A stretch of DNA of 64,000 nt from Anseranas semipalmata (Eukaryota > Chordata > Aves > Anseriformes > Anseranatidae): contig VXAA01003386.1 in assembly GCA_013399115.1 (NCBI GenBank), positions 1,071,687-1,135,686 of the forward strand, written 5' to 3'. The notes under the pieces were generated by a model. The model was not told where the DNA came from. It did no database searches and was given only the letters and a program-made list of their open reading frames with translations. Positions within the stretch are counted from its first letter, which is position 1, and every line of letters begins with the position of its first letter. The translations under genes and the position numbers were made by a program. Below are positions 37,169 to 49,500 of the stretch, piece after piece.

Positions 37169-40100
37169 CTGCATACAGGAGGGAAGACAAAGAAATGCAG
37201 AGGCTCTGGGGCCGCATCCTGCCCACCTACAGGGATGAGCTGCAGGAAGGTGCCTTACCTAGAAGGGCTCCACCTGTATTTCCAACGCCTGCGAAGAGAA
37301 GAAAGGGGAATTGCCCTTTTGCTTTATCTCACGGGAACTGGGTATTAGAAACCCGAAGATGCGAGCAGATTCACCTGGCTTCCCACCCGGCCCCTGATCT
37401 GCATGCACAGCGAAACGCCTTGCTGGTGGCAGGGCCTGCCCCCAGGGAAGGCACCTTCAGCACAGAAGGGAGCCGAGGCTGCAAGCACAGAGCAGCTGTT
37501 GCACGAAGCTACCGCTGCTAAAACCTGCACACCTGGCTCCGTGTACCTCCATGCACACTGCCTCTCCAGCACCGCCCCGAACCCAGAGGAATCCTTACCA
37601 AACAGCAAGCCAGCACAGGAGGGGGCCAAATCCTGCACGTTTACTGAAATACCACTAGTGAGAAACAGAGGGGGAAAATGGTGGTTTTAATGGAGCACAA
37701 TTTGCTTTTTCATCGTTTGCACAGAGTTTAGCTTGTCAAACAAAAGGAAAGGATCCTAGACAATACATGGCACTGGTGAGGGAAGACAAGAAGGGAAGAG
37801 GCTGAGAGCAGAGCAACACAGGAGAGAACCAGAAGGGTTCAGCTCCAGACTAACAGAGGGGGCAGAAAGCAGTTCACCTCCTGCTTCACGCCCCTGCCTG
37901 CTGCTCAGCCCAATGTGCCCCCCAGCACACCCAGCCCTTCCCCAGGGACCAGCGCGCGATGCTCAGGCAAGTGCCAGGTTTAGTGCTGACAGTAAGGATG
38001 GAGGCAGCCTGCTCTGGGAGCCCAGAATGACAAGCGTGGGGTAAGAGCTCAGGGCTGCAGCTCATTATCGCTCTTGTTACCTGTGGTTAAATGTCTGAAG
38101 TCCAACAGAGGCCGAGGCAAACACTATAGCTTTGCAAAAACTGGATGTCTGGCCCAGGCACAGAGCAAAAATGCTTGAGACGCCAGAGCCAATGACCTGG
38201 AAGAAAGTGGAAATTAAATACTGAAGCGGATTTTCTGTGAGGAAAAAAGCAACCCCTTCCACTGATGAACTGTCCCCTTTTACAACGTGAAGAGCTCGTG
38301 TGCACCAGGTGCTTCTCAGGTCTTTGCCTCCCCTCTGCACAGAGGCTGGCCCAGACGGATGCGATGCTGCGAGCAGAGGCAGTGCAGCACAGTAGGCAGG
38401 ATACGTCGTGCTCTCTCCTGGCTTTTCTATATCTGCTCATCCTTGCATTGCTACTTCCCTCAGTATCTAAAGGGTCCTTTGGCGTGACAGCATACGGCTA
38501 GCCCGTAGAAGAGCTCCTCAGAGAACTCACACAGCACCATGCACAACGTAACCATGGGTCCACACTCTGTTCCTTGCTCAGGTTTTCCTCTGCATTTCAT
38601 TTCCCATGCATGCCGGTCAAGTCTGTCTGCAAAGCTACAAAACCTTCCCCCCTGTAACCACCGACCCAGCTCCACAAGCGATCTGATCTGCCTCTCACCA
38701 CCAGCATGCAAGTAGAGGCTAGCAGGTAGCTCAAGTGTCACTCCTGTGGCTTCAGCTCTCTTACCTGCATGAACTTACGAACGGTGATGGTTTTGTACCC
38801 TGGAAGAGAAAGGAAGAGTCCCACTTAAAGACAGTGCAAGAGGTCTCCTTGTTCTCCAACCAGGAGAGCACAGGGTAAGTGGATTTCAGATGGCCAGAGT
38901 TCATCTCTGGATGGATATTGTGAGATCAAAGGGAACTCCAAGCACACAGATGGGACTTGGACCCTACAGTATTTACCCCTCTTACATATCAGAACCACAT
39001 GTTGTCTGTTTGCTGGTACTTCTCCCCCTTACCAAGACGCCCATGTCCTCCCACCCAGGTTCTATTCCCACATTACATAGAATGAGAGCTGAGGAAAAGC
39101 CAAAAGAACTCTTACCCTGGTTAATTAAATGATCAGATAGAAATCCACTGAACAAGCTTGTTGGAATTGCAACCAGCCAGGGGACTACATTAAACACCCA
39201 ACCCTGAAAGAGAGCAAAAGTCAAGAGAGAGCTGCTGCCAGACCTGAGCTTGTTTGCAGATGTCTGTAGAAAGGAAAAAATGAAGGCACCAGGACTTCTT
39301 ACAGGATCCCTACCCCCTTCCCACAGCACACTCTCAGCTACAGCCTGCGGCTCTCCAAAGCCTGCAGCGTGTCAGGCACACCACAGGGCTGTAGCAGTTG
39401 GTAGGTGTGCTGCCTCTCCTTCTGTCTCGGTGACCCTACCCCCAGGGCAGAGGCAGAAAGCTCTGCCCGCCCCAGTAGCGAGGGATTAAATGTGGCAAAG
39501 TTTAGTGTTCAGCAAGGTGATGTGGCAGAGAGCCGCAGAGCTCTGGAAAGCAAGCTGTGGATGTTACTCTGCCCTGTGTCACTCAGTAAAGCTGCTGGCA
39601 AAATTTCCAACAGTGGTTTCAACCTCATTAGCAGCGTTACCGCGAAGCTGAGGGAATGTAGCTGGATTTTCTAATGCCAGGATTAGGTAACATTACAGTA
39701 GCAACATACTTCGGTCTATTTTCAATTAAGCAAGCTTGCTACATCTGTAATCACAGATGATTGCTGGTCATCTGGATTACAGCTGCTCAGAGGCATTTTG
39801 GTACCCAGATCCTACTAGAAGCCGAAATCGGTGTGTGTTGGGCTGGGCTTCATCTCAGCTGGTCGAACTGACCCATCCCTCATCCCCTCCATGCCCCTTT
39901 GCTCAGAGCCCATCTCCCCATGGACACATCCCTCCCCTCCTCGCCACAGCAGGACACCTGGCTTCAGGATGCGTGGGAGGGCTAAATAATCCTGGTTTTA
40001 AATAATCCTGTTTCAGCTGCTCCTAGAAATCGTACCAGGGCTCATCTTTCAGCACCTTTGAAATTTTGGTTCTTGGTCACTTTTGAAAATGTTATCCCAT

Positions 40101-43100
40101 AGGGCTTGTGGGGTAACATCTGTGGCATCTCGTAAAACCAGCTGGGGTTACTCAGCAAGTCAGTCCCAAAAAGCCACCCTTGTCTCGTCCCATTGCCAAA
40201 ACCCTCCTCCATCCAGGTGGGCTGCAGGGGGCAGATTCCACAGTGGTGAAGGCATCTCACCTGCAGCAAGGGTGTCTGACCAGTAGGTGACATAGTTTTA
40301 CCATGCTAAGGATTATCATCAATCCTTTAAATCAAGCATCGTCAAGCCCCACTTTATTAAAACGTATGAAGCGATTATTGGATGCAGGAACACTATATAG
40401 AGCATCTTACATAAGAGGACCATGATATAAGGCTTAACAGATGGCAAATTACTGCTACACAAGCATATTACTAGAGGTGCACAGATCTTGTCACAACAAT
40501 ATGTTTGCTGGTTTAATACATGATTTTAAATAAAAATCAAGTATGCCATAAAGCGCCTTACAAATGAAATATTAAAAGGCATTTGAAAGCCGCTCTGGAA
40601 ATTACAAAAAAAAAACTAAGAGAGCCATTGTGGAAAAGGTTGTTTCAGTTTCTGAGAACAAGAAGATAAAAATAGTAGCTCTCAGCCCAGAAGAGTATTG
40701 CCTAGGTTTCTGAAAAATGGGAACATCGTTTGTGCTGAGGGGAAGGAAGCTTTTAGAGTGTATTTAAAGTACACATTATTAATGGTAATTATCACTTTTG
40801 CCGGTATCTCTGAGCTATACAATGGCAATATAGTTAAAAAAAAAACATGAAAACCCAGGGATGGTGGTCATCTACAACGGCATAGTGTAATGAGCTCTGT
40901 GCCATTTGAAAATCATCCCTCCCTCAGAAGAAAAAAAAAGCCATCTAAAAACCAGACATAACCCTTCCTTCCCTGCCTGGAAGGTGCCCCAGGTCTGCCT
41001 CACTTCAGCATCCCTCAACAAGCAATCAGAAACCGGCCCCTGCCTACCCGGAGGGAGGATGCTCGTGCGCATCTTCAGATGCATGTGCAGGGAAAACGCC
41101 TCCTAACCCCGCAGGGAAACCTCCCACCTCCTCCTGCCTCCCAGCCTGCTCTCACCAAAGCCCTCTGCCTTCCCCTCGCCCCCCAGCCCACCCGCTGGGC
41201 AGGCACCCAGCACCATCTCCTTTGCATGGGGACCAGCCCTTCCTGTGTCTCAGCCACCTTACCTTTGACTCGGGGAAAGTTTCCTTAAAGAAAGTTGGCA
41301 GCCAGGAGAGGAGAGTGAAAAACGTGCTGGCTGTACAAAGCTGAGCGATGATGACAGCCCTGAAAATATACAGCAGGGAGGGAATAATCAGCACTGACAG
41401 GTCACACTGGGTGAGAAGGGGGCATCCTAGCAATGCAGTATTTCAGTTCCTGGTCTATAAATAAATCCCTTACAGCGCTGCCGTTGCTTCCTGAGATTTT
41501 TTCACAGATAACCACTGCTCTTGGCTCGCAGCACCACGCGTTCCCCAGCTGCCCTCACCGGGGCAGACGCCTGACGTCAGCCCGTGGGTTCAGGCCAGGT
41601 TCACCGCGGCTGCGACCGCGTGAGCGCATTTCCCCCCAGTCCCTCCAGCGCGGCAGGAGATGTCATTTAGGGCTTGCAAAGGCTCTGTTATCAGCAGGTG
41701 CCCCATGGATGAGCCTCAGTGCCAAATGCAGAATAGCCCCAAAAACGGCTATTAAAGAGATGCTTTGCCCACAATGAGAAGCCAGCCCGTGCCACCCAGT
41801 GTCCCTGAGCAGCACTGCTCAGCAGCCTATTGCAAGCAGCATTTCCAACAAGCGTGGTGGGGAATATTGCTCTGGAGGAGCACCGGACTCACCCAGGGAA
41901 CAGCCTGCAAAAGAAAGATTTGCCAGCAATACTCAAGCCTAGCATTCCTCCAGACAGAACAAACCCTGCCTTTTGCCAAGCTTATGCTCTCCATTTTTTA
42001 TTTACATACAAGGGATTAGAAAACCTGGTGATGTTTCCCAAATATATAAATAAGAGAACAAACTACAAATGCACAGAACAAACAAGCACACAGAGGTGCA
42101 AGCCCCGGGGAGCAGAAGCTCTCCCAGCCCCGCTGCCCTGCTCAGCCCCGCTGCTGGCGGCGCGGGGCTTGGGGCTGCTCCGGCTGCCTACCAGATCGGC
42201 GCCTTCTTGAACAGCTGCTTCCAGGGCACTTTGCTCTGCTTGGATATCGAGAGGCCTCTCATTAAGTATTCTATGGGGATGATGAGTTCTGCAGGGAAAA
42301 AACGTACAAAGGAAAGCTCTGATCAGCAATATTCCGTGCAGCTGGAGGGAGCCCTGCGAGACCGCTGTACAAGCACCTTTAATCTCTTTCAAATTCTTTT
42401 TTTTTTTTTGCAAAACCAGCACTGGATGCTCATGAAAACATCTTGTTATGTTCACCAAGCGTCTTCCACTGCATCCACACACTGCCCCATCCTGCCACCT
42501 TCCCCATTTGTTGTATCTCTCATTACAGTTAGACAGAAATCTCTTTGGGCAGGGACCAGGTCTGGATTTACGAGGCACAAGATGCGCTGGGCCCCTACAT
42601 ACCACACGCACACTAATAGCACTGTAGCCAGGTGTAATGGTTTGCCCATGTGTGGAATTACTCCCAGACAGTTATTTGGGTAGAGATATTCCGGATTAAC
42701 TGCTTTTTAAGAGCTCTGTGTGTAGATGCTCTTAGCTGAGAATAAGTATCTTGCCCTGCTTTAGCTTAATCCACTTAGAAGATCACGCTCTGCTTGGTGT
42801 TTTCACTGGTGCTTAAGAGTACTGAGGAGTCAGAGCGGGCTCTTGACAGCAATATAATCCAGTGTGGGACTGGAAACAGGAAATCGGTAATGTAAAAGAC
42901 AAAATCTTGTTTCTGGCTTCAGCACCTCCGGTCAGACACTGCATATTATACAAGATACCTGAATAAAATTCATTGGGTAAAACCAGGCATGCCCTTGGAA
43001 ACACGGGGGATTTGCAGAAAGCTGCCCCCCGAGCCCTGCAGCCCAAAGGACGAGGCGGCTGAATTTACCTTTCTCCGTCAGCAGGTACTTGCAGGTGCAG

Positions 43101-46100
43101 TAAACCCAGAGCAACGTAAGCAAACCAGAGAAGTAGAAAACGCTCTCCCAGCCGTACCAGTCCAGGAGGAGAGATCCTGCACCGCCGATCACCAGCGTCC
43201 TGGAAGGGAAGCCACAGGCTGGCTCACGGGTCTGCCAAAGGGCCGGCTGGGGACACCGGGACGGCACAAAGCGACAGTGGAGGCTTTGCGGTGTGGGTGC
43301 TGCGCATCCGCCCGCTGCACCCCGTGGCTTTGCAGCCTGCCCTGGTCCCGGCAAGGCCAGGTCCTGAGCTGGGGAGGCTCAGCACCTCACCCCCGAGCTC
43401 TCAGCTGCAGACTGAGTCCTGCATTTCCTACCCCTGTAAAAACTAAGCAATTAAATGCAGTAATATTTCTATTTGGCTTTTAGGCAACTCTTCCATTTAG
43501 AAAGGAAATTCTCATGGAAATTAGCAGAGATGGGAAAGTTATATTATCGCCATCTGTAGGGAGGACAGGTGAGCAGTCTCATGCTGACCCCTGCTCTTCC
43601 TACTGGATCAGGCTGTTCCCCATAGTAATTAAATGTTGCAAACGCTCTTCAAAGTCTGTCTTGGAAGGAAAGAAAAAAAAAAAACACATAAATCCTTGAC
43701 ACACGCAAGAGCAAACAGTGCATGTCAAAGAATACAAAGTCTTCAGCAGCATGTGCATGAGAGCACAGACAGCAACTGCCTGAGGCTTCCCCAGCTGCAA
43801 CTGGCATCCTCAAGGACCCAGGAACCTGCCTGTGCTGTGGGCTGGAAGTTTTGCCTCCAACTATTTCATGTCCTTTCATCACCATGATGTCCTGAGACTG
43901 TCACTCGCTGCTCAAAGCCATCTGCCTTTCGAACTTACCCGAACTGTGAGCCAGTCCCCACCGTGCTGTACGTGAAGGCTCGCTCGCTCTCCCGGACCTT
44001 CTGGGACAGCAGGCTGGCCAGGGACGGGAAGTAGACCCCTGCAAGCAAGGGAAGCAGGGCAGGGGGCCATCAGGGTGAGCCCTTGCCAGCAAACCAAAAG
44101 CAAATTTAAAAGATCCAGCAGGAGCTAAACACCAAGACAGAGCAACAAGACTTTGGGTGAATTCAAAATAGGGATATAACATAAAATAATGGAATCCATC
44201 ACTATGAAGGGTTTGTTTGCATCTTCTCCCTAATCCCATTTCATCATCGCCGCTGCTACCATAAGTTCATCAGTGCTAATGTACTTATCCCCACAGACCC
44301 CCAGTGCTGCAATTTGACAAGATGAAAGGAAAATCATCCCAAATTATCCAGAGGTTTTGGCAAAGACCAATTTTCACCAAGTGCTTTGAAGGAGTTTTAA
44401 AACACGGAAAAATCCACATCTGATTTCAGAAGCCAGCAGCTGTAGCTTCTTGCTGTGGCAGCCCATGTCTTGCAGAGAGATTTCTATGGGGGAATGATTT
44501 GTGGGTGACTTTATCTAGAAATGTCACTTTTTTTTCTGTAGAAGTTGCAGATGCAGAGGCAGCTTTGAGGCGGAGGCTTGCTCGAACACGCAGGAGAAGA
44601 GCTCATGCACTGCAAACCAAATGACTTGCACCTGAACGTGCGAGCCCCGTGCAAGGAAGCCCGAGGGCAGACGGACACGCATGCTCAGGACACGGGTCTC
44701 ACCTTGCAGCAGCCCCATGAGGAACCTGGAGCAGGTCATGAAGACGAGATGGGCAGAAGTGATGTGCGTGAGCAGTGGGGTGATGACTGTCAGGAAGCCC
44801 CAGGCTGTCGCCGAGAGGAGGAGGACTTTCTCACCTCCTATTCTGGAAGACAGAAAACGTACACCAAAAATGAGCAGAGGGAGAAAGGGCGAAGGCCCCC
44901 AGTCAAAACTCAAGCGTCCTTCCCACTTCAGTTGGTTTTTAAGAGCAAACTTTCAGTCAAACCTCTTCTTCCCCTCTAACAAAGGTCTTTAGCCCTGTGG
45001 GGAGCAGGATCAGCAGAGCTGGCCTCCTCCCTCCCCACCTCCACCGGAGCGTGGGACCCCAGGGCAGGACCCGGGTGGCAGGGATGGCTCTCGGCGGGAC
45101 ACTGGCTGCCAGCGCTGCTGTCCAGCACCAGGCGCCAGCACACGGCCGCCCCAGAGACAGCACCGCCCTTCTGTGCTCATCCCTGATTCCTGTTAACATC
45201 TGGGGGATTTTTTTGCTGGCATTTGCTTGCAGACTATTAAGGAACAAAATGAAATAGCACAGTGCGCTGCATGGATAACGCGCTCCTTCCAGGCATGTGT
45301 TTTTCATGAAAGGTTTCACAGCAAAGCCCTCCTCGCTAAGGAGAGGGAGGATGGGGAAAGGAACATGAGCAGCTAATTATCCAGATCTTTCCTCACAGCT
45401 AGCTGGGGTCGTTGTTTTTTAATTGATATGATAAACCAAAGGCATTCCGTTTTCTAAAACATGATGGAAACTCTGATAGGGGCTTGCTTGGGAAAAGACT
45501 GCACAAGAACGTAGGGTGGAAACACTGGAGGTGCCGAAATGAAAATGAAGACAGAACAGATTATTTCAAATAGAAAAAAGCTGTAGTCCTTGCAAGAAAA
45601 AAATCTTTCATCTTGTGGTTAGTGACTGCAGCTATAAACCCTTCCAAACAGCCGTCCGACACTGCTGGGATTCAACTGTTTGTTAATGGACAAATAACAC
45701 TCCCAGCGAGCAGCAGCTATGAACCAAGCAAGAGCGCAGCATTTATCACTTTTCTAAAATAAAGTCCACTTTACACCCACTATTTCTCTTGTCAGCTTAG
45801 CATGTAAGGTTGTGGGTTTGCTTTTTTTATTGCAATTACTGAATCAGTGGTAAAAACCACCCCCATCAGAAAAATTACGCTGGTATAAAAGTGCTGTTCA
45901 CCATTTAAAGGTGAAAAGAAACCACGTTGGTCTGTGTCCATTAACATAACTGTAGGTCTCTTCTGGCAGCTATGTGGGAACTGGTGAGGCAGTAATTACC
46001 GTGCGGGCACTCCCTGTGTTTGCTGGGGGTTTTGCCTGTGCTAAGTCCTTCGGTGCACACCATGCTGTAAGCATGGCACCAGGTTTAAGACCCAAGAATC

Positions 46101-46531
46101 TGAGCAAATAGTCAAAACCACGCATGTACTTCCTGAATCGGGGCTGTAGACCCTGAGCGAGGCTAATGGAGAAACCCATAAAGCTTCTCCCATGGGTGGG
46201 CTTCACCCTCTACCCCATTACTGTCCCAGGGTGAAACCTGGCACTGTCAGGACTTGAACTGAGAGGTCAAAACCAAGTTATGCGGTACTGAAAAAGCCCA
46301 AGCAGGGGAAAACACAACAAAAATTTCCAATACTGATCACTGATGTGTCCTCCGATGATCTGCGTCAAGCAGTAGCCCCAGAAGAAACTGCTGAGCACGA
46401 TGCCTGACTGCTTCTTGTCCCAGTCGAAGTGAGCGCTCAGGGCGACGGCGCAGATGGGCACGGTGACGCGGGCGCAGTACAGCAGGCACGTCCCCAGCAG
46501 CAGCATCACCATCCACACGCGGCACTTGGGC
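37005..46531 (-). CDS. SLC17A9: SLC17A9 (VNUT), vesicular nucleotide transporter; exons 2-13, N-terminus missing
   Basis: Twelve exons join in phase into 416 residues: 46531-46334, 44842-44703, 44038-43939, 43199-43069, 42288-42192, 41359-41263, 39203-39116, 38799-38765, 38196-38081, 37654-37599, 37288-37259 and 37168-37005. The product is an MFS-fold SLC17 anion transporter with about 12 membrane helices. By family knowledge it uses the membrane potential of the V-ATPase, in a chloride-dependent way, to load ATP and other nucleotides into secretory vesicles and lysosomes. Diagnostic segments include LLLGTCLLYCAR, IVLSSFFWGYCLTQ, GSLLLDWYGW, LLSWLPTFF, FNVVPWLVAIP, SGFLSDHLINQGYK, NVQDLAPSCAG and GYLIETTGSW. 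The Arg in TCSRFLMGLLQG (visible residue 105) is the counterpart of the helix-4 arginine reported as essential in SLC17 vesicular transporters. The first visible base is the third base of a split codon. Matching to human suggests about 20 N-terminal residues come from exon 1, probably inside the gap near 54.2 kb. Confidence 0.95.
37259..37288 (-). CDS. SLC17A9: SLC17A9 exon 12, 30-base microexon
   Basis: Only 30 bases, between CTTCGCAG and TAG|GTAAGG. It encodes (G)VGNTGGALL and the first base of a Gly codon. It matches the human GVANTAGALAG segment, and both flanking phases require it. It is in-frame (30 bases), so skipping it would delete ten residues without a frameshift. Confidence 0.93.
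   Translation of the reverse strand, partial: ALEIQVEPF
37599..37654 (-). CDS. SLC17A9: SLC17A9 exon 11
   Basis: A 56-base exon bounded by CACTAG and TTTG|GTAAGG. It encodes (S)GISVNVQDLAPSCAGLLF and a final G. NxQDLAPSCAG is the conserved helix 10-11 motif of the SLC17 family. Confidence 0.95.
38081..38196 (-). CDS. SLC17A9: SLC17A9 exon 10 (helices 9-10)
   Basis: The acceptor is CTTCCAG and the donor CAG|GTAACA. It encodes VIGSGVSSIFALCLGQTSS through SVGLQTFNH and the first two bases of a Ser codon. The FALCLGQTSSFC and GLQTFNH segments are diagnostic. Confidence 0.95.
38765..38799 (-). CDS. SLC17A9: SLC17A9 exon 9, 35-base small exon
   Basis: A 35-base exon between CTCTTCCAG and CAG|GTAAGA encodes (G)YKTITVRKFMQ. 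It is too short to stand out as an open frame. It was placed by phase and by similarity to the human YRAITVRKLMQ segment. Confidence 0.93.
39116..39203 (-). CDS. SLC17A9: SLC17A9 exon 8 (helix 8)
   Basis: The acceptor is CTCTTTCAG and the donor CAGG|GTAAGA. It encodes GWVFNVVPWLVAIPTSL through SDHLINQ and a final G. The segment is almost identical to the mammalian protein as I recall it. Confidence 0.96.
39204..41262 (-). other. SLC17A9 intron 7, the longest internal intron
   Basis: A 2059-base intron. Its right part (about 40.3-40.86 kb) is AT-rich with short A runs, and its left part is GC-rich. No alternative exon is supported. The other introns past 300 bases (intron 3, 664; 4, 739; 5, 780; 6, 832; 8, 316; 9, 568; 10, 426; 11, 310) likewise show nothing beyond the items listed separately. 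Confidence 0.75.
41263..41359 (-). CDS. SLC17A9: SLC17A9 exon 7 (helix 7)
   Basis: The acceptor is ATATTTTCAG and the donor AAG|GTAAGG. It encodes (W)AVIIAQLCTASTFFTLL then SWLPTFFKETFPESK. LSWLPTFF is a strong match to the family. Confidence 0.95.
41572..41579. promoter_or_regulatory. Perfect CRE palindrome in SLC17A9 intron 6
   Basis: The exact palindrome TGACGTCA lies in a locally CpG-rich patch (about 41525-41660) between exons 6 and 7. CREB/ATF proteins bind this site. Function is inferred only from the motif and its GC-rich context. Confidence 0.4.
42192..42288 (-). CDS. SLC17A9: SLC17A9 exon 6 (central cytosolic loop)
   Basis: The acceptor is CCCTGCAG and the donor CTG|GTAGGC. It encodes (E)LIIPIEYLMRGLSISKQ through QLFKKAPI(W). 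This central loop is the least conserved part relative to human; only VPWKQLFKKAPIW aligns closely. The split Trp codon TG|G joins exon 7 correctly. Confidence 0.92.
43069..43199 (-). CDS. SLC17A9: SLC17A9 exon 5 (helices 5-6)
   Basis: The acceptor is CCCTTCCAG. The exon encodes TLVIGGAGSLLLDWYGWES through TCKYLLTEK and a final G; the donor is AAG|GTAAAT. The pair WYGWESVFYFSG is highly diagnostic of SLC17A9. Confidence 0.95.
43939..44038 (-). CDS. SLC17A9: SLC17A9 exon 4
   Basis: A 100-base exon bounded by CTTGCAG and the donor CGG|GTAAGT. It encodes (G)VYFPSLASLLSQKVRESE through STVGTGSQF(G), covering the helix 4-5 cytosolic loop and the start of helix 5. SQKVRESERAF is a family signature of the nucleotide transporter branch. 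Confidence 0.95.
44703..44842 (-). CDS. SLC17A9: SLC17A9 exon 3 (helices 3-4, key arginine)
   Basis: The acceptor is GTCTTCCAG. The first A completes the Gln codon to give SDQ-IGGEKV. The exon encodes IGGEKVLLLSATAWG through SRFLMGLLQ and ends with G, donor AAG|GTGAGA. Helix 4 carries the conserved Arg of the S-R-F-L-M-G motif. Confidence 0.95.
44843..46333 (-). other. SLC17A9 intron 2
   Basis: A 1491-base intron between exons 2 and 3 with consensus ends. No repeat family, RNA gene or alternative exon with supporting similarity is seen in it. Confidence 0.8.
46334..46531 (-). CDS. SLC17A9: SLC17A9 exon 2 (helices 1-2)
   Basis: The acceptor is TCCTTGCAG and the first base completes a codon begun in exon 1. 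It encodes PKCRVWMVMLLLGTCLLYC through GGHISD, then CA of a Gln codon. The donor is CA|GTATTG. It spans helix 1, the first luminal loop (short here: ALSAHFDWDKKQ) and helix 2. It is GC-rich, unlike the flanking introns. Confidence 0.95.
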
Positions 46532-49500
46532 CTGCAAGGAGCGAGAAGAAGGTGGGGAAACGGCCGGCTGGATGACCTGCCTGGCCGATAGGTGCACACC
46601 GAGCGCTTACAGGTCGGACTGGTTTGCTTGCACGCTGTAATGAGTCTGTCTTGGTAAAATGAAGGTCAGCACAATCCCCCTGTGGCACAGCGGTTCTGAC
46701 ACTTAGAAATGTGTTTCATGCAATGACTTTCATGAATTATGCTAACTTTTATCCCAAAATAATTGTGTCCGTCCACAGGCTGCAGGCGGAATAGGCTGCT
46801 CGGGCACTGCTGACTGTAGGTCGAGGGGAAGGCGGGGGGAATCCTGGTTCGTTGGGCTTTTTTCCCAAACAAAAGCTTTATAAACTGTTCTTTAAAAGGT
46901 AAGGGTAACAAAGGAAAGGTCAGTGCATTACACACCGTCTTGGTAGCAAATATTTGTTATTTGGCATTTCTACCCATTCCCCAGAGGAGGTGGCATGTCA
47001 CCCTCTTAAATACAACAGAGATAGAGGAACACTTTAGGGACAGATAGGACATGATGGGGCTGAACAGCCCAGGGTGAGGAGCAAAGTAATCCAGCCTGGC
47101 CTGGTAGGAAGTTTAAGATAATATTAGTAAGGACGTGCTCATAGTATGTGCTCAGTTTTGGTACGTGAATACTCAGCCCCAAGACCAGAGCTCCTGCAGA
47201 AGATGCAGGCTGGCAACATTCCCTCCTGCCCCAGGGCAGAGCTGCTGGAGCAGGGACCCCCGTGTGCCGCAGGCACCAGCCCTGCGTGCAGGTGAAGTCC
47301 CCTGCCCTCCCACAGCCCCGCTGACTGCGGGAAAAAAAAGCTCAGTGAGAACATACACTATTTATATTATTTGTATTTGGTTAATTTTGTGCCCAGAGGC
47401 CAGAGCACAAAGCAGTGAACAAACAGGCTCTCTCTGCTCCACAGATGATTGTGAAATTCACTGTACCGGGGCATTAACCTCTGTGCTTTCCACCCTGCTA
47501 CACATACCCACCGTCTGCACAGGAAACAACCTGGGTCACTTTTATATTGAAATGAGCACTTACTCCTCTGTACTGGATTTATGATAAATGTAGGTTAATC
47601 CCACACAGCACAAGCCCATTTATAAATGTGTCAAATGGCCTGTCACGGAGGGAGACAAAGGAACAATGAGAAATAAAACACACTGAGCAGTTGTGCCCAC
47701 TGGAAATGAATTTATTGCTATTTCCTGACAAGGCAGACAAGCAGCTCCGTGCCAGCTTCTGGCGGGAGGAACTGGGAGCTTTCAATCAGAGCTTTGAAGG
47801 TTGGAACCGTCCTTACTGTGCACACACAAACGTACAAAACAGCACGGGAACTAGAAACCTCACTTATCTTCACGGGAAGAATAAGGAACCAAGGGTTGAC
47901 CTGCCTCGGTCACTTGAGCCGCCTGACAAACGCCCTCCTGGTCTTATGCTGTAAGAAGGACGTGCAATGATCACACCTTAATTTGCTGCAAAAACAAAGG
48001 TGATTTCTTTTTATCGCCTGCAGATGAAAGCTTTGTCCTGGCCGCCCAGCCAGCGCCCGGAGCCGTGGCTCCGACCGACTTCAGTTTGCTGCGGCAAAGC
48101 CCAGAAACCGCCAGCTCCCGAGCCCCGGGGCCAGAGCCAGCCCAGGACAGCCTGGGCAGCAGTCTGGGGGCAGGAGCCCCAGGGCAGGTAGGGGTAACAA
48201 CTGAAAGGACCATGTTCCGCAGAGCCCTCCGAGGGGTTTCCCAAGCCACCTGGTATCAGATGCACGCAGGTGCAAGCGACCAGCCCTGCCAGAGCAGTGC
48301 CTCTGCCCCCGCGGACACGGGCTGCTGCCAGCCCGGAGCCCTAACCTCGCTATCTACAGCGGCACGACGCCGATTAATTCCGCTAATGAACCTGCACCAG
48401 TTGAGGTGATCAAGTAAAATGCCTGCAATGTGCGTAGGTATTTACTATTATTTAGCTGCCAAGACGGTTTTCTAAATTGTACTTCTCCCCCTGAAGCACA
48501 CGGAGACCTTTCTGAGCTTCCTTGTGTCTGGAGCTGGGCTGAGCACTGCCTCCTCTCCCAGCAGTTACTCTGATGACCACAGCAGCACTTTAATGGGATA
48601 TTAGACACTTTTTTCCCTGCATAAGGTCTGAAACTGAGAGAAAAAGGCCTGTGCAGTTCAAGTACTTTTTACTCCACTTCTCCGTACAATATTGCTGAGC
48701 TCTGTTCCCTGCTGGAGCTGTTTGCAGGAAGGGAAAGCGCAACCCGCAGGCAGTAATGCTGCGTCCATGGGAGCTGCAAGCAGGAGGGCACAGGAGGACT
48801 TTAAATCTTTTTCAAAACCACTATATATGATATACAGTATATGACATGGTCTAGGTGCTCTCTTTGATCACCGTTCCATTCTATATATTTATGCCCTTTT
48901 CCTGTATTTTTAAATGCATCAGTAGACACTTCAGTTCAAAACAAGTAGGGGCTCTACCGAGGGCTTCAGACTGCCACTTGCTCTGTAGGTAGCATATCCA
49001 GCTAGGAAAATCCACTCAAATAATATGAGTGTCAAATGTAATCACTAGCTGCCCACACCCACCTGAAAGCATGGCAAGAATTATTTCTCTACAAGGACAA
49101 TGATGTGCTTACATCAGAGGAAAGAGCTTTGTAAATGCATTTTCTCCTAATTATAGTTATCACAGAGGCTGCCAATGAGTCAATGTTCTGCTCAGTGCAA
49201 AACAACAACAGCAAAGGTTACAGGAGAAGCCTTGACTAGCACAAAGGAGAAAAATTAAAACTCTGCTTCAAGAACTAAAGAATAACGACAAATCTGACAA
49301 TAGTTTTTGGAGATAATGCCAGCCATCCAAGAAGTGGAGCTTTACCAGCGTTAGCAAATTTAACCTAATCACTTCCCTGATGAGGGAAAAATAATCTGTG
49401 CTGGCGATAACCGAATCAAGTCAGAGTCAAGTGCATCTAAACCTAAACCTAAGGAAGTCCCAGGTGTCGGTGCCATCAGTGCCACCGCGCAGACCGAGCA

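Noticed and set aside
44578..44992. Plus-strand frames of 103-133 codons opposite SLC17A9 exon 3
   Set aside because: They are shadows of the real minus-strand exon, which has correct splice sites, phase and strong family similarity.
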